Assembly: GCA_902801885.1 (NCBI GenBank)
Contig: CADCJX010000006.1
Location: 1 to 64,000 of the forward strand
DNA from: an uncultured Bacteroidia bacterium
GTDB lineage: Bacteria; Bacteroidota; Bacteroidia; Bacteroidales; UBA932
Direction: 5' to 3'
DNA: 64,000 nt
Shown here: positions 27,143 through 34,310 of the stretch, piece by piece
Layout: each line of letters opens with the position of its first letter
Numbering within the stretch: position 1 is the stretch's first letter
Notes under the pieces: generated by a model
Told to the model about the DNA's origin: nothing
Databases searched by the model: none
Seen by the model: the letters and a program-made list of their open reading frames with translations, nothing else
Position numbers and translations under genes: made by a program

Positions 27143-27784
27143 ATGCTCCTGAGCATAGCTTATTTCCCGCCAATCAGTTATTTCGCCTTGATCGCGAAAT
27201 ATCGCGACGTCTGCATCGAAGCCTGCGAAAACTACCAGAAACAAAGTTGGAGAAACCGCTGCCGCTATTATGCAGCGGATGGTCCCCAGTACCTCAACTT
27301 CCCGATAGTACACGAAGGTACCCATGAGCTGCCGATAAGCCGGATCAAAGTCGACTACTCCACGCCATGGGTGCTGAAGACCAAGAGGGCCATTGCATCA
27401 GCCTATGATTCTTCAGCCTGCTTCGAGTACTACAAGGACGAACTTTTCTCAATCCTGGACTCGCACCCGGAGACTCTTTTCGACCTGGACATGCAGATAA
27501 TCAAGTTTTTCCTGAGAAAGACAGGGATTGAAGCAAACATCCGCCTGACCGAGGAATATGTCGCCCCTGATCCTGTCGAAGGAGCCGAAGGACGTTACGG
27601 CCGTGACTACAGGGAAATCCTGCATCCCAAAAGGCCGGACACCGTCCTGAAGGATCTGGGCCTTGAAAAACCGTACTTCCAGGTTTTCGCCAGGAAATAC
27701 GGATTCATTCCAAACCTTTCGATAATGGACCTCCTCTTCAATGAAGGTCCCGACTCGATCATGTATCTTATGTCCCTGCGTTAA
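27143..27784 (+). CDS. WbqC-like family protein
   Basis: The 213-residue protein matches the WbqC-like family by its start ('LLSIAYFPPISYFALIAKY'), 'NYQKQSWRNRCRY', 'LNFPIVH' and the later 'ILHPKRPD'. Members are often linked to O-antigen or lipopolysaccharide genes, but the enzymatic role is not well defined. Its position six bases after lpxA supports an envelope-polysaccharide link. The 3' end overlaps the convergent folP gene by 17 bases, which is more than usual for this window but both frames look intact. Confidence 0.85.
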   Translation: MLLSIAYFPPISYFALIAKYRDVCIEACENYQKQSWRNRCRYYAADGPQYLNFPIVHEGTHELPISRIKVDYSTPWVLKTKRAIASAYDSSACFEYYKDELFSILDSHPETLFDLDMQIIKFFLRKTGIEANIRLTEEYVAPDPVEGAEGRYGRDYREILHPKRPDTVLKDLGLEKPYFQVFARKYGFIPNLSIMDLLFNEGPDSIMYLMSLR

Positions 27785-28577
27785 TGAAGACCTCTACGGT
27801 CTGTCTCGCAGCAGCCACGTCGTGGACACGAAGGATCCCTGCCCCGTTCTGGAGAGCAAGGAGGTTGGCGGCACAGGTGGCCGGAAGGGCTTCAGCAGGG
27901 GTGATCCCAAGCGGTTTGTAAAGGAAACTCTTGCGTGACAGGCCAGCAAGGATGGGGCGACCGAATTCTTTGAAAACCGACATTCCGTTAAGCAGCTGCC
28001 AGTTCTGTTCCACGGTCTTGGCAAATCCGAAACCGGGGTCAAGGATCCATTCCTTGACTCCATGGGCATCAGCCGCAGAGGAGATATTCACAAAGAAGGA
28101 ACGCACTTCCGAGATGAGGTCATCGTAATCTGTGCGAGTCTGCATGTCCTTCGGGGTTCCGCGTGTGTGCATTGCGACATAGACAAGTCCCAGTTCCGCG
28201 ACCAAGGACCACATATCTTCTGAGCCGCCACTCACGTCATTGACGATGAAAGGGCCGGCTAGGTCGAAGACCCTGGAGACTATTCCTGGGCGGAAAGTGT
28301 CTATGGAGAGGCGTACTCCCGGGCGTTCGGTGACCAGCAGGTTAAGAGCAGGAGCGAGCCTGTCCCACTCTTCGTTCTCAGACACGGAATCGGAACCAGG
28401 TCTGGTAGAGCATGCTCCAAAATCGAGAATGTCAGCCCCCTCCGATACCATGGCATCAATCTTCTCCAGAAGTGCAGTGGCTCCGGCTCCCAGAAGACGG
28501 CTTCCTTCAAAGAAGGAATCGTCTGTGAGATTGACGATTCCCATCACTTCGGGAATTCTTATGCGCTTGCTTTCCAT
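27768..28577 (-). CDS. folP: dihydropteroate synthase
   Basis: The 269-residue TIM-barrel enzyme joins pterin and p-aminobenzoate in folate synthesis. The start at 28577 (MESKRIRIPEVMGIVNLT) is preferred; the frame opens further upstream but reads through the promoter region. Key blocks are MGIVNLTDDSFF near residue 12, 'DFGACSTRPGS' near 56, 'VNDVSGG', and WILDPGFGFAKT with the conserved Lys-containing loop. The canonical N-x-TPDSF motif reads N-L-T-D-D-S-F-F. It is divergent from tmk. Its predicted -7 box is only six bases from the ATG. Confidence 0.94.
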   Translation of the reverse strand: MESKRIRIPEVMGIVNLTDDSFFEGSRLLGAGATALLEKIDAMVSEGADILDFGACSTRPGSDSVSENEEWDRLAPALNLLVTERPGVRLSIDTFRPGIVSRVFDLAGPFIVNDVSGGSEDMWSLVAELGLVYVAMHTRGTPKDMQTRTDYDDLISEVRSFFVNISSAADAHGVKEWILDPGFGFAKTVEQNWQLLNGMSVFKEFGRPILAGLSRKSFLYKPLGITPAEALPATCAANLLALQNGAGILRVHDVAAARQTVEVFINAGT

Positions 28578-28583
28578 TTTGGA

Positions 28584-28591
28584 CAAAAATA
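28584..28591 (-). promoter_or_regulatory. candidate -7 box for folP
   Basis: Minus-strand TATTTTTG (TAnnTTTG), six bases before the folP ATG, implying a leader of almost no length. No clear -33 box. Confidence 0.4.
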
Positions 28592-28604
28592 GCCAAAAAA
28601 TCAA

Positions 28605-28612
28605 TATCTTTG
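28605..28612 (+). promoter_or_regulatory. candidate -7 box for tmk
   Basis: TATCTTTG (TAnnTTTG). A TTTG lies at 28578-28581, 23 bases upstream, slightly farther than usual. The tmk ATG is 23 bases downstream. Confidence 0.5.
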
Positions 28613-28635
28613 TTGAATAATTATAATCTGTCGAA

Positions 28636-29322
28636 ATGCTGATAGTACTTGAAGGTCTGGATGGAGCGGGCAAGTCCACTCAGGTAAGGAAATTGAGGTC
28701 TTACCTTGAAGGTATCTGCCCGGAACTGGAATATATCCACTTCCCCAGATATGATGCCCCCGTCTACGGGGACCTGATCAGCCGCTTTCTCCGTGGCGAC
28801 TTCGGTTCCAACGAGGCCGTTCACCCGCAGCTTGTCGCCCTTCTGTTCGCAGAGGACAGGCACGGGGCAGCACCCATCATGAAAAAGACTCTTTCCGAAG
28901 GAGGACTCGTACTACTGGACAGGTACGTCTATTCAAACATAGCCTACCAGTGTGCGAAACTGGCCAATCCTGACGAAAGCGAGAACCTCAGGGAATGGAT
29001 ACTGAACACTGAATTCGGGACATTCAACCTTCCCAGGCCAGATCTCAACATCTTCCTCGACGTCCCTATCGACTTCGTGGAAAGCAGCCTGGAGAAGAAC
29101 AGGAAAGGGGCAGACAGGGACTATCTCCACGGGGCATCGGACATCCATGAAGCCAGCATCGAGTTCCAGAAGAAGGTCAGGAACATCTACCTCCGCCAGG
29201 CTTCCCTCGATCCGGACTTCATCAGAGTCGACTGCTCCGGTGAAGACGGCAGGATGCTTCCTCCCGACGATATTTTCGCCAAGGTGAAAGCTGTGACAGA
29301 TGAACATCTAACGGGCAAATGA
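28636..29322 (+). CDS. tmk: thymidylate kinase
   Basis: The 228-residue enzyme phosphorylates dTMP to dTDP. The P-loop GLDGAGKST is at residues 7-15, followed by 'FPRYDAPVYGDLI' near 36-48, the 'DRYVYSNIAYQ' motif (DRY) near 95-105 and a LID-like region with 'KNRKGADRDYL'. The start is the only ATG ahead of the P-loop. Its stop overlaps the start of the DoxX-like gene by four bases (ATGA), so the two are translationally coupled. Confidence 0.96.
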   Translation: MLIVLEGLDGAGKSTQVRKLRSYLEGICPELEYIHFPRYDAPVYGDLISRFLRGDFGSNEAVHPQLVALLFAEDRHGAAPIMKKTLSEGGLVLLDRYVYSNIAYQCAKLANPDESENLREWILNTEFGTFNLPRPDLNIFLDVPIDFVESSLEKNRKGADRDYLHGASDIHEASIEFQKKVRNIYLRQASLDPDFIRVDCSGEDGRMLPPDDIFAKVKAVTDEHLTGK

Positions 29323-30548
29323 ACACGAAATTATTTCACTACAGGATAAGAAGGCTCTGCGCCTTCATCATAGGTCTGGTCTTCCTCCTGGCAGGCATAT
29401 TCAAACTGCTTGATCCGGTCGGGGCAGGACTGGTCGTCGAAGAGTACTACCGTTTCCTGCATCTGGGCTTCCTGATGCCGACCGCCAAAGCGGTGGGAGT
29501 GCTGCTTGCCTTGTCCGAAGCCCTGTTGGGAGCCGCACTGATCAGCGGTATATTCCGTAAGACCGTTGCTTTCCTCACCTCGGTGATGATTGTGTTCTTC
29601 ACCCTGGTCACCCTACTGCTGGTGATCTTCAATCCAAAGATGGAATGCGGCTGTTTCGGAGAGGTCATCCACCTTAGCAACCTGCAGACATTCATCAAGA
29701 ACATCGTACTTCTGCTGCTAGCCTCAATCGCCTTCATCCCCTTCAACGATGCAGGTGAATGCAAGAAGAGGAAATACATCTCCTTCGGGACTGTCGCGGT
29801 CTCCCTCCTCCTGTTCACATGGTATTCACTCAGTTCCATTCCTCTGGTAGACTACACGTCTTTCACCCCCGGCAGTGAACTGTACTCTGTAAAAGAAGCT
29901 GCTGAGGGAGGCACAAACGAGGACTACATGTCCACCTTCATCTACGAGAAGAACGGACAGGAGGGCGCTTTCACCCTGGACAAGCTTCCTGATTCCACAT
30001 GGACTTTCGTACGTACGGAAACCATCAAGATCAACGGCCCCGAAGTCAAGGACAACTCTCCTATGCTTTCTTTCACGGATTCTACAGGATCCTACATGGA
30101 TGAGATGGCAACCGAGGGAAACGTGTTAGTGATGTCGGTTTACGATGCTCCCGGCCTGAAGGGTGAAGCATGGACAAAACTTGCACGTACCGTCAAAGGA
30201 GCTGATGCAGCCGGATTCACTCCCCTCCTCCTTGTCTCAGGTACCCCAAGCTTGATGGACAGCATCAAGGTTATCATTCCTGAAGCCAGGAGGGAACTTA
30301 TGCCATCGACTTTCTTCTCGGACAGGAGGACACTCCTCAGCCTCAACAGGTCAAATGGCGGAGCAACCTGGTTCAACGACGGAGAACTGATCCAGAAGTT
30401 CCCCCTGTCGAAACTGCCTTCAGACGACGAGATCATCGCCATGACAGGCTATGATCCCACGGAAACCATGCTCAGGACCAGCAGCCGCGGAGGTCTCCGG
30501 TTCCAGGGATTCCTGCTCTACGCTATCGCTCTCCTGCTCCTCATTTAG
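29319..30548 (+). CDS. DoxX/MauE-like membrane protein, BT_3928-like
   Basis: The 409-residue protein begins with four membrane segments of the DoxX/MauE type (about 12-30, 56-76, 83-104 and 120-138), with a conserved ECGCFGE loop carrying Cys110 and Cys112 before the fourth. After a further membrane segment at about 154-170 comes a periplasmic domain (about 175-385) resembling a thioredoxin-like fold but without a CxxC pair, then a hydrophobic C-terminal anchor. This layout matches the BT_3928-type family of Bacteroidetes; its substrate is unknown, though the Cys pair suggests a redox role. It overlaps tmk by four bases. Confidence 0.75.
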   Translation: MNTKLFHYRIRRLCAFIIGLVFLLAGIFKLLDPVGAGLVVEEYYRFLHLGFLMPTAKAVGVLLALSEALLGAALISGIFRKTVAFLTSVMIVFFTLVTLLLVIFNPKMECGCFGEVIHLSNLQTFIKNIVLLLLASIAFIPFNDAGECKKRKYISFGTVAVSLLLFTWYSLSSIPLVDYTSFTPGSELYSVKEAAEGGTNEDYMSTFIYEKNGQEGAFTLDKLPDSTWTFVRTETIKINGPEVKDNSPMLSFTDSTGSYMDEMATEGNVLVMSVYDAPGLKGEAWTKLARTVKGADAAGFTPLLLVSGTPSLMDSIKVIIPEARRELMPSTFFSDRRTLLSLNRSNGGATWFNDGELIQKFPLSKLPSDDEIIAMTGYDPTETMLRTSSRGGLRFQGFLLYAIALLLLI

Positions 30549-30549
30549 T

Positions 30550-30581
30550 GTTGCATATTCCCGGCCAAAAGGGTATCTTTG
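30550..30581 (+). promoter_or_regulatory. promoter of purB
   Basis: -33 box GTTG at 30550-30553, 20-base spacer, -7 box TATCTTTG at 30574-30581. The ATG used is at 30588, so the transcript would be leaderless or carry only a few bases. Confidence 0.65.
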
Positions 30582-30587
30582 TGTGTT

Positions 30588-31952
30588 ATGGCAGATTTGA
30601 ATTCCCTTATGGCCGTGTCGCCGATAGACGGCCGCTATGCTTCTAAGACAGCATCCCTGAAGGATTATTTCAGTGAATTCGCTTTCATCCGCAACAGGGT
30701 GAGGGTGGAAGTAGAGTACTACATCGCACTGTGCAGGATTCCCCTGCCCCAGCTGGAAAGCTTCGGGGAGGGTACCGGCAAGAGCAGGGAAGAACTCTTT
30801 GCCGGGCTCCGCAGCCTCTACTTGGATATGACTCCCGAAGACGCTGTCAAAGTCAAGGACATCGAAAAAGTCACCAACCACGACGTCAAGGCTGTGGAAT
30901 ACTACCTCAAAGAGAGATTCGATGCGATGGGACTCTCCGCATGGAAGGAATTCATCCATTTCGGCCTCACCTCGCAGGACATCAACAACACCTCCCAGCC
31001 CCTTATGCTCAAGGAAGCTCTCGAGAATGAATATATTCCTGCGCTCAAGGAGATAGTTGGCATCCTGGAAGCCGACTCAGAGGAATGGAAGGATGTTGCC
31101 ATGCTGGCAAAGACCCATGGCCAGCCGGCCACACCGACCCGGCTTGGGAAGGAAATCAAGGTTTTCGTCTCACGCCTGGAGGAGCAGCTCCGCCAGCTGG
31201 ACGGCCTGGCCTATCCTGCCAAGTTCGGAGGCGCGACCGGCAACATGAATGCCCACAAGGTAGCTTACCCGGACATCGACTGGAAGACATTCGCTGACAA
31301 TTTCGTAACCTCCCTAGGTCTGAGGCGTTCATTCCCGACCACCCAGATCGACCACTACGACAACCTGGCCGCCATATTCGACTGCCTCCGCAGGATCAAC
31401 ACTATCCTCATCGACCTCTGCAGGGACATCTGGACTTATATCTCGATGGAGTACTTCCGCCAGAGAGTCGTGAAAGGAGAGGTAGGCTCTTCCGCCATGC
31501 CCCACAAGGTCAATCCTATCGATTTCGAAAACGCAGAGGGCAATCTCGGGATGGCCAATGCAGTCCTGACCTTCCTTTCCTTGAAGCTTCCCATTTCCAG
31601 GCTTCAGAGGGATCTCACTGACTCAACAGTCCAGCGTAACATAGGAGTACCGGTGGCTCACGGAATGATAGCCTTCGCTTCCTTGAAGAAAGGCCTTGGA
31701 AAACTCATCCTCAACAAGGAGGCCCTGGACGCCGACCTGCACCGCAACTGGGCGGTAGTGGCCGAAGCCCTTCAGACGATACTGCGCAGGGAGGGCTATC
31801 CCAATCCATATGAAACCCTCAAGGCATTGACCAGGACCGGGGCTGCGATAGACGAGAAGACAATCGCCGACTTCATCGACACCCTCGAAGTGAGCGAGAG
31901 CGTCAAGGCAGAGATGAGGGCGATATCCCCCTGGACTTACACCGGATTCTAA
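30588..31952 (+). CDS. purB: adenylosuccinate lyase
   Basis: The 454-residue enzyme of the fumarase/aspartase superfamily acts twice in purine synthesis (SAICAR and adenylosuccinate cleavage). It starts MADLNSLMAVSPIDGRYASKT, has 'FIHFGLTSQDINNT' (catalytic region 1), 'KTHGQPATPT' with the catalytic His, and the superfamily signature GSSAMPHKVNPIDFEN. The frame opens at 30579, but that ATG lies within the -7 box, so 30588 is preferred. Its 3' end overlaps the convergent DivIC-like gene by four bases. Confidence 0.96.
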   Translation: MADLNSLMAVSPIDGRYASKTASLKDYFSEFAFIRNRVRVEVEYYIALCRIPLPQLESFGEGTGKSREELFAGLRSLYLDMTPEDAVKVKDIEKVTNHDVKAVEYYLKERFDAMGLSAWKEFIHFGLTSQDINNTSQPLMLKEALENEYIPALKEIVGILEADSEEWKDVAMLAKTHGQPATPTRLGKEIKVFVSRLEEQLRQLDGLAYPAKFGGATGNMNAHKVAYPDIDWKTFADNFVTSLGLRRSFPTTQIDHYDNLAAIFDCLRRINTILIDLCRDIWTYISMEYFRQRVVKGEVGSSAMPHKVNPIDFENAEGNLGMANAVLTFLSLKLPISRLQRDLTDSTVQRNIGVPVAHGMIAFASLKKGLGKLILNKEALDADLHRNWAVVAEALQTILRREGYPNPYETLKALTRTGAAIDEKTIADFIDTLEVSESVKAEMRAISPWTYTGF

Positions 31953-32272
31953 TCCACACGGTAGACATCGTCGCCGGGTTCGGCGAAACCGAAGTTCTCA
32001 CGGGCATACTGCTCGAGAGAATCTTTGTTTGATGTCAGTCCGTGGATCTGGTCGTCCATCTCCTTGATCTCATTGCGATACTTCTCGATCAGGCGGTCCT
32101 GCCGGCGGATCTCCGCCCCGGCCCTGACCCAACGGACGATGTTGTTCTGGTTAAGGAAACCTACAAGCAGGATGAAGATGGCGGTGGCCACGATGGCGTA
32201 ACGGAAGAAAGAACGCTTCTCCGCATTCTTGCCGTCATTGTCCCTGTTCCAGATGTCCCTGAACTTTCCCAT
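31949..32272 (-). CDS. septum formation initiator family protein (DivIC/FtsB-like)
   Basis: The 107-residue bitopic membrane protein has a short basic N-terminal tail, one membrane segment at about 24-44, and a coiled coil at about 50-85 ('RQDRLIEKYRNEIKEMDDQIHGL'-type heptads), followed by 'YARENFGFAEPGDDVYRVD', the usual FtsB/DivIC ending. Such proteins link FtsL and FtsQ in the divisome. It is convergent with purB and divergent from the nucleotidyltransferase gene. Confidence 0.88.
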   Translation of the reverse strand: MGKFRDIWNRDNDGKNAEKRSFFRYAIVATAIFILLVGFLNQNNIVRWVRAGAEIRRQDRLIEKYRNEIKEMDDQIHGLTSNKDSLEQYARENFGFAEPGDDVYRVD

Positions 32273-32294
32273 GTGGCCTTCGAGGTTATTAATG

Positions 32295-32312
32295 CAAAAA
32301 TAGTTATTTTTG
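32295..32312. promoter_or_regulatory. back-to-back -7 boxes (divergent promoters)
   Basis: CAAAAATA at 32295-32302 is a minus-strand TATTTTTG box 22 bases before the DivIC-like ATG. TATTTTTG at 32305-32312 is a plus-strand box 47 bases before the nucleotidyltransferase ATG. Only two bases separate them and the whole block is an inverted repeat. No clear -33 boxes. Confidence 0.45.
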
Positions 32313-32359
32313 TAGAATAAGACCGCATTGGAATTATCAAATTAAAATATTCAGTACAA

Positions 32360-33298
32360 ATGAAACCAACACTTCTTGTCCTCGCAGCAGGAATGGGCAG
32401 CCGCTACGGCGGGCTCAAGCAGATGGACGGACTCGGCCCCAGCGGCGAAACCATCATCGACTATTCAATCTATGACGCAGTAAACGCCGGCTTCGGTAAG
32501 GTCGTCTACATCGTCAGGGAGTATTTCCTCGAGCAGTTCAAGGAGACCGTCAAGGAAAAATATTCAGGCATTCTATGCCCGGACGGCACTCCCCTAGAAT
32601 TCGATTTCGTAATCCAGGAGCTTGACAAGATTCCCGCAAGGTTCACCCTCAATCCCGAGAGGCAGAAGCCTTGGGGCACCGCACATGCCGTGCTTATGGC
32701 AAAAGACGTGATCAACGAGCCCTTTGCCGTGATCAACGGTGACGACTACTACGGCAAGGATTCCTTCAGGATCCTCGGCGACTGGCTCCGCGCCCATGAA
32801 GGCAAGACCGGAGTCTGCAGCATCGTAGGTTTCGAGCTTGACAACACTCTCTCCGAGAACGGAAAGGTCTCCCGCGGCATCTGCTATTATGACGAGGAGA
32901 AGCACCTTACCGGCGTCGCCGAGCATGTAAACGTCGGCAAGGAAGAGGACGGCAAGGTCTATGGTGACAACACCGTAACCGGCGAGACCCATCTCGAGGT
33001 CGACGGCAAGGCTCTGTGTTCCATGAATATGTGGGGCTTCACTCCCGACTATTTCTCGCTCAGCGAAGTAATCTTCGAGAAGTTCCTTGAGGAGAACATC
33101 AATGAACTCAAGAAGGAATACTACATCCCTTACGCCGTTGACAACATGATAAAGGAAAACGGTTACAAGTGCGAAGTGCTCTCCACCGACTCCCGCTGGT
33201 TCGGAGTGACCTACAAGGAAGACCGTCCCGGTGTCGTGGCCAAGTTCCAGGAACTTGCTGACAAGGGCGTCTATCCAACCCCTCTCTGGAAAAAATAG
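32360..33298 (+). CDS. nucleotidyltransferase family protein (sugar-1-phosphate type)
   Basis: The 312-residue protein has the NTP-transferase Rossmann start LLVLAAGMGSRYGGLKQ, with the nucleotide-binding G-x-G-S-R-Y-G-G loop, then 'GTAHAVLMAK' (about 113-122) and 'VINGDDYYGKDSF', the metal-binding Asp region. These place it with GlmU/GalU-like sugar nucleotidyltransferases. The substrate is not known. The C-terminal part lacks hexapeptide repeats. The CPBP protease gene begins 15 bases downstream and is probably co-transcribed. Confidence 0.85.
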   Translation: MKPTLLVLAAGMGSRYGGLKQMDGLGPSGETIIDYSIYDAVNAGFGKVVYIVREYFLEQFKETVKEKYSGILCPDGTPLEFDFVIQELDKIPARFTLNPERQKPWGTAHAVLMAKDVINEPFAVINGDDYYGKDSFRILGDWLRAHEGKTGVCSIVGFELDNTLSENGKVSRGICYYDEEKHLTGVAEHVNVGKEEDGKVYGDNTVTGETHLEVDGKALCSMNMWGFTPDYFSLSEVIFEKFLEENINELKKEYYIPYAVDNMIKENGYKCEVLSTDSRWFGVTYKEDRPGVVAKFQELADKGVYPTPLWKK

Positions 33299-33313
33299 AT
33301 CCTCCGTCGCCAG

Positions 33314-34255
33314 ATGTCCTTCTTCAAGCCTCGCAAAGTCGAGAAGAACTACGATCTTCTCTCCTCCTGTTCCTGGTACACCCCGGACGTAGGAGGCCTG
33401 TTCGCCGTTCTGGGGTGGTTCCTCGTGGGAATGATCCTGGCATCCATCGTGGTGATGCCGATCATGTTCTCAGGATCGATCCCGATGTACTACGTGATGC
33501 TGATCATGTACCCGCTTCAGTTCGTGGCAGTGTTCATGTTCGTCAGGATCAAGAGTTCCCGCAACATGGCCTTCGAAAAAGGCTATGCCCTTGACAGCAG
33601 CCACTTCGGACATTGGGGCGGGGCCGTACTGGCAGCCGCAGTGGTAATCGGAGTCATCGCTGCAGGAATGATACTCGAACTGGCAAACCATTTCCTTCCC
33701 GACACAAAGGGCACGGTCATGGAGCAGATGGAACAGATGATGGAGGGCCCGCTATGGGTCAATCTCATCACCATGTGCATAATGGCTCCTGTCATGGAAG
33801 AATGGCTCTGCAGGGGCGTGATCCTTAGAGGACTCCTCAACTACGAACACAAGAGTCCTGTCAAGACTGAAGGCGAAAGAGAAAGGGGCATGAGCCCGGC
33901 ATTGGCAATAGTAATCTCGGCGATTTTCTTCGCAGCGATCCACGGCAACGTCTGGCAGGGAGTGACGGCCTTCGCTATCGGCTGCCTCTTCGGCTATGTC
34001 TACTACAGGACCGGTTCCCTCAAGCTTACGATGCTGATGCACTGCGCCAACAACACTTTGGCCGTGCTTATCGGCAAGTTCGGTTCAGAGTCGATGACTG
34101 ATGCCAAGAGCCTGGTGGACATCATTCCGACATGGGAATATGCCATCATATTCGTAGTCAGCGCCGCCATCCTGTGGTTCCTTATTGATTATCTACGGAA
34201 GATTTCCTTACAGGACCCACAAGGCAACTGCGACGTGATCCCAACTTCCGAATAG
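33314..34255 (+). CDS. CPBP family intramembrane glutamic protease
   Basis: The 313-residue membrane protein has about seven membrane segments and the three CPBP (Abi/CAAX-protease) motifs: EE at residues 162-163 in MEEWLCRGVILRG (with Arg167), His210 in FFAAIHGN, and His243 with Asn246/247 in MHCANNT. Bacterial members often act in envelope maturation or small-peptide immunity; the target here is unknown. It ends just before a bidirectional terminator shared with pnp. Confidence 0.9.
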   Translation: MSFFKPRKVEKNYDLLSSCSWYTPDVGGLFAVLGWFLVGMILASIVVMPIMFSGSIPMYYVMLIMYPLQFVAVFMFVRIKSSRNMAFEKGYALDSSHFGHWGGAVLAAAVVIGVIAAGMILELANHFLPDTKGTVMEQMEQMMEGPLWVNLITMCIMAPVMEEWLCRGVILRGLLNYEHKSPVKTEGERERGMSPALAIVISAIFFAAIHGNVWQGVTAFAIGCLFGYVYYRTGSLKLTMLMHCANNTLAVLIGKFGSESMTDAKSLVDIIPTWEYAIIFVVSAAILWFLIDYLRKISLQDPQGNCDVIPTSE

Positions 34256-34259
34256 CATT

Positions 34260-34292
34260 AAAAAAAGCTGACCTTCAAGGCCAGCTTTTTTT
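34260..34292. terminator. bidirectional intrinsic terminator
   Basis: Seven A's plus GCTG pair with CAGC plus seven T's (11 bp), with a short inner CC/GG stem. It lies between the convergent CPBP gene (plus) and pnp (minus) and has T-runs in both directions. Confidence 0.88.
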
Positions 34293-34310
34293 ATCTATTC
34301 AGTTCTTCTG

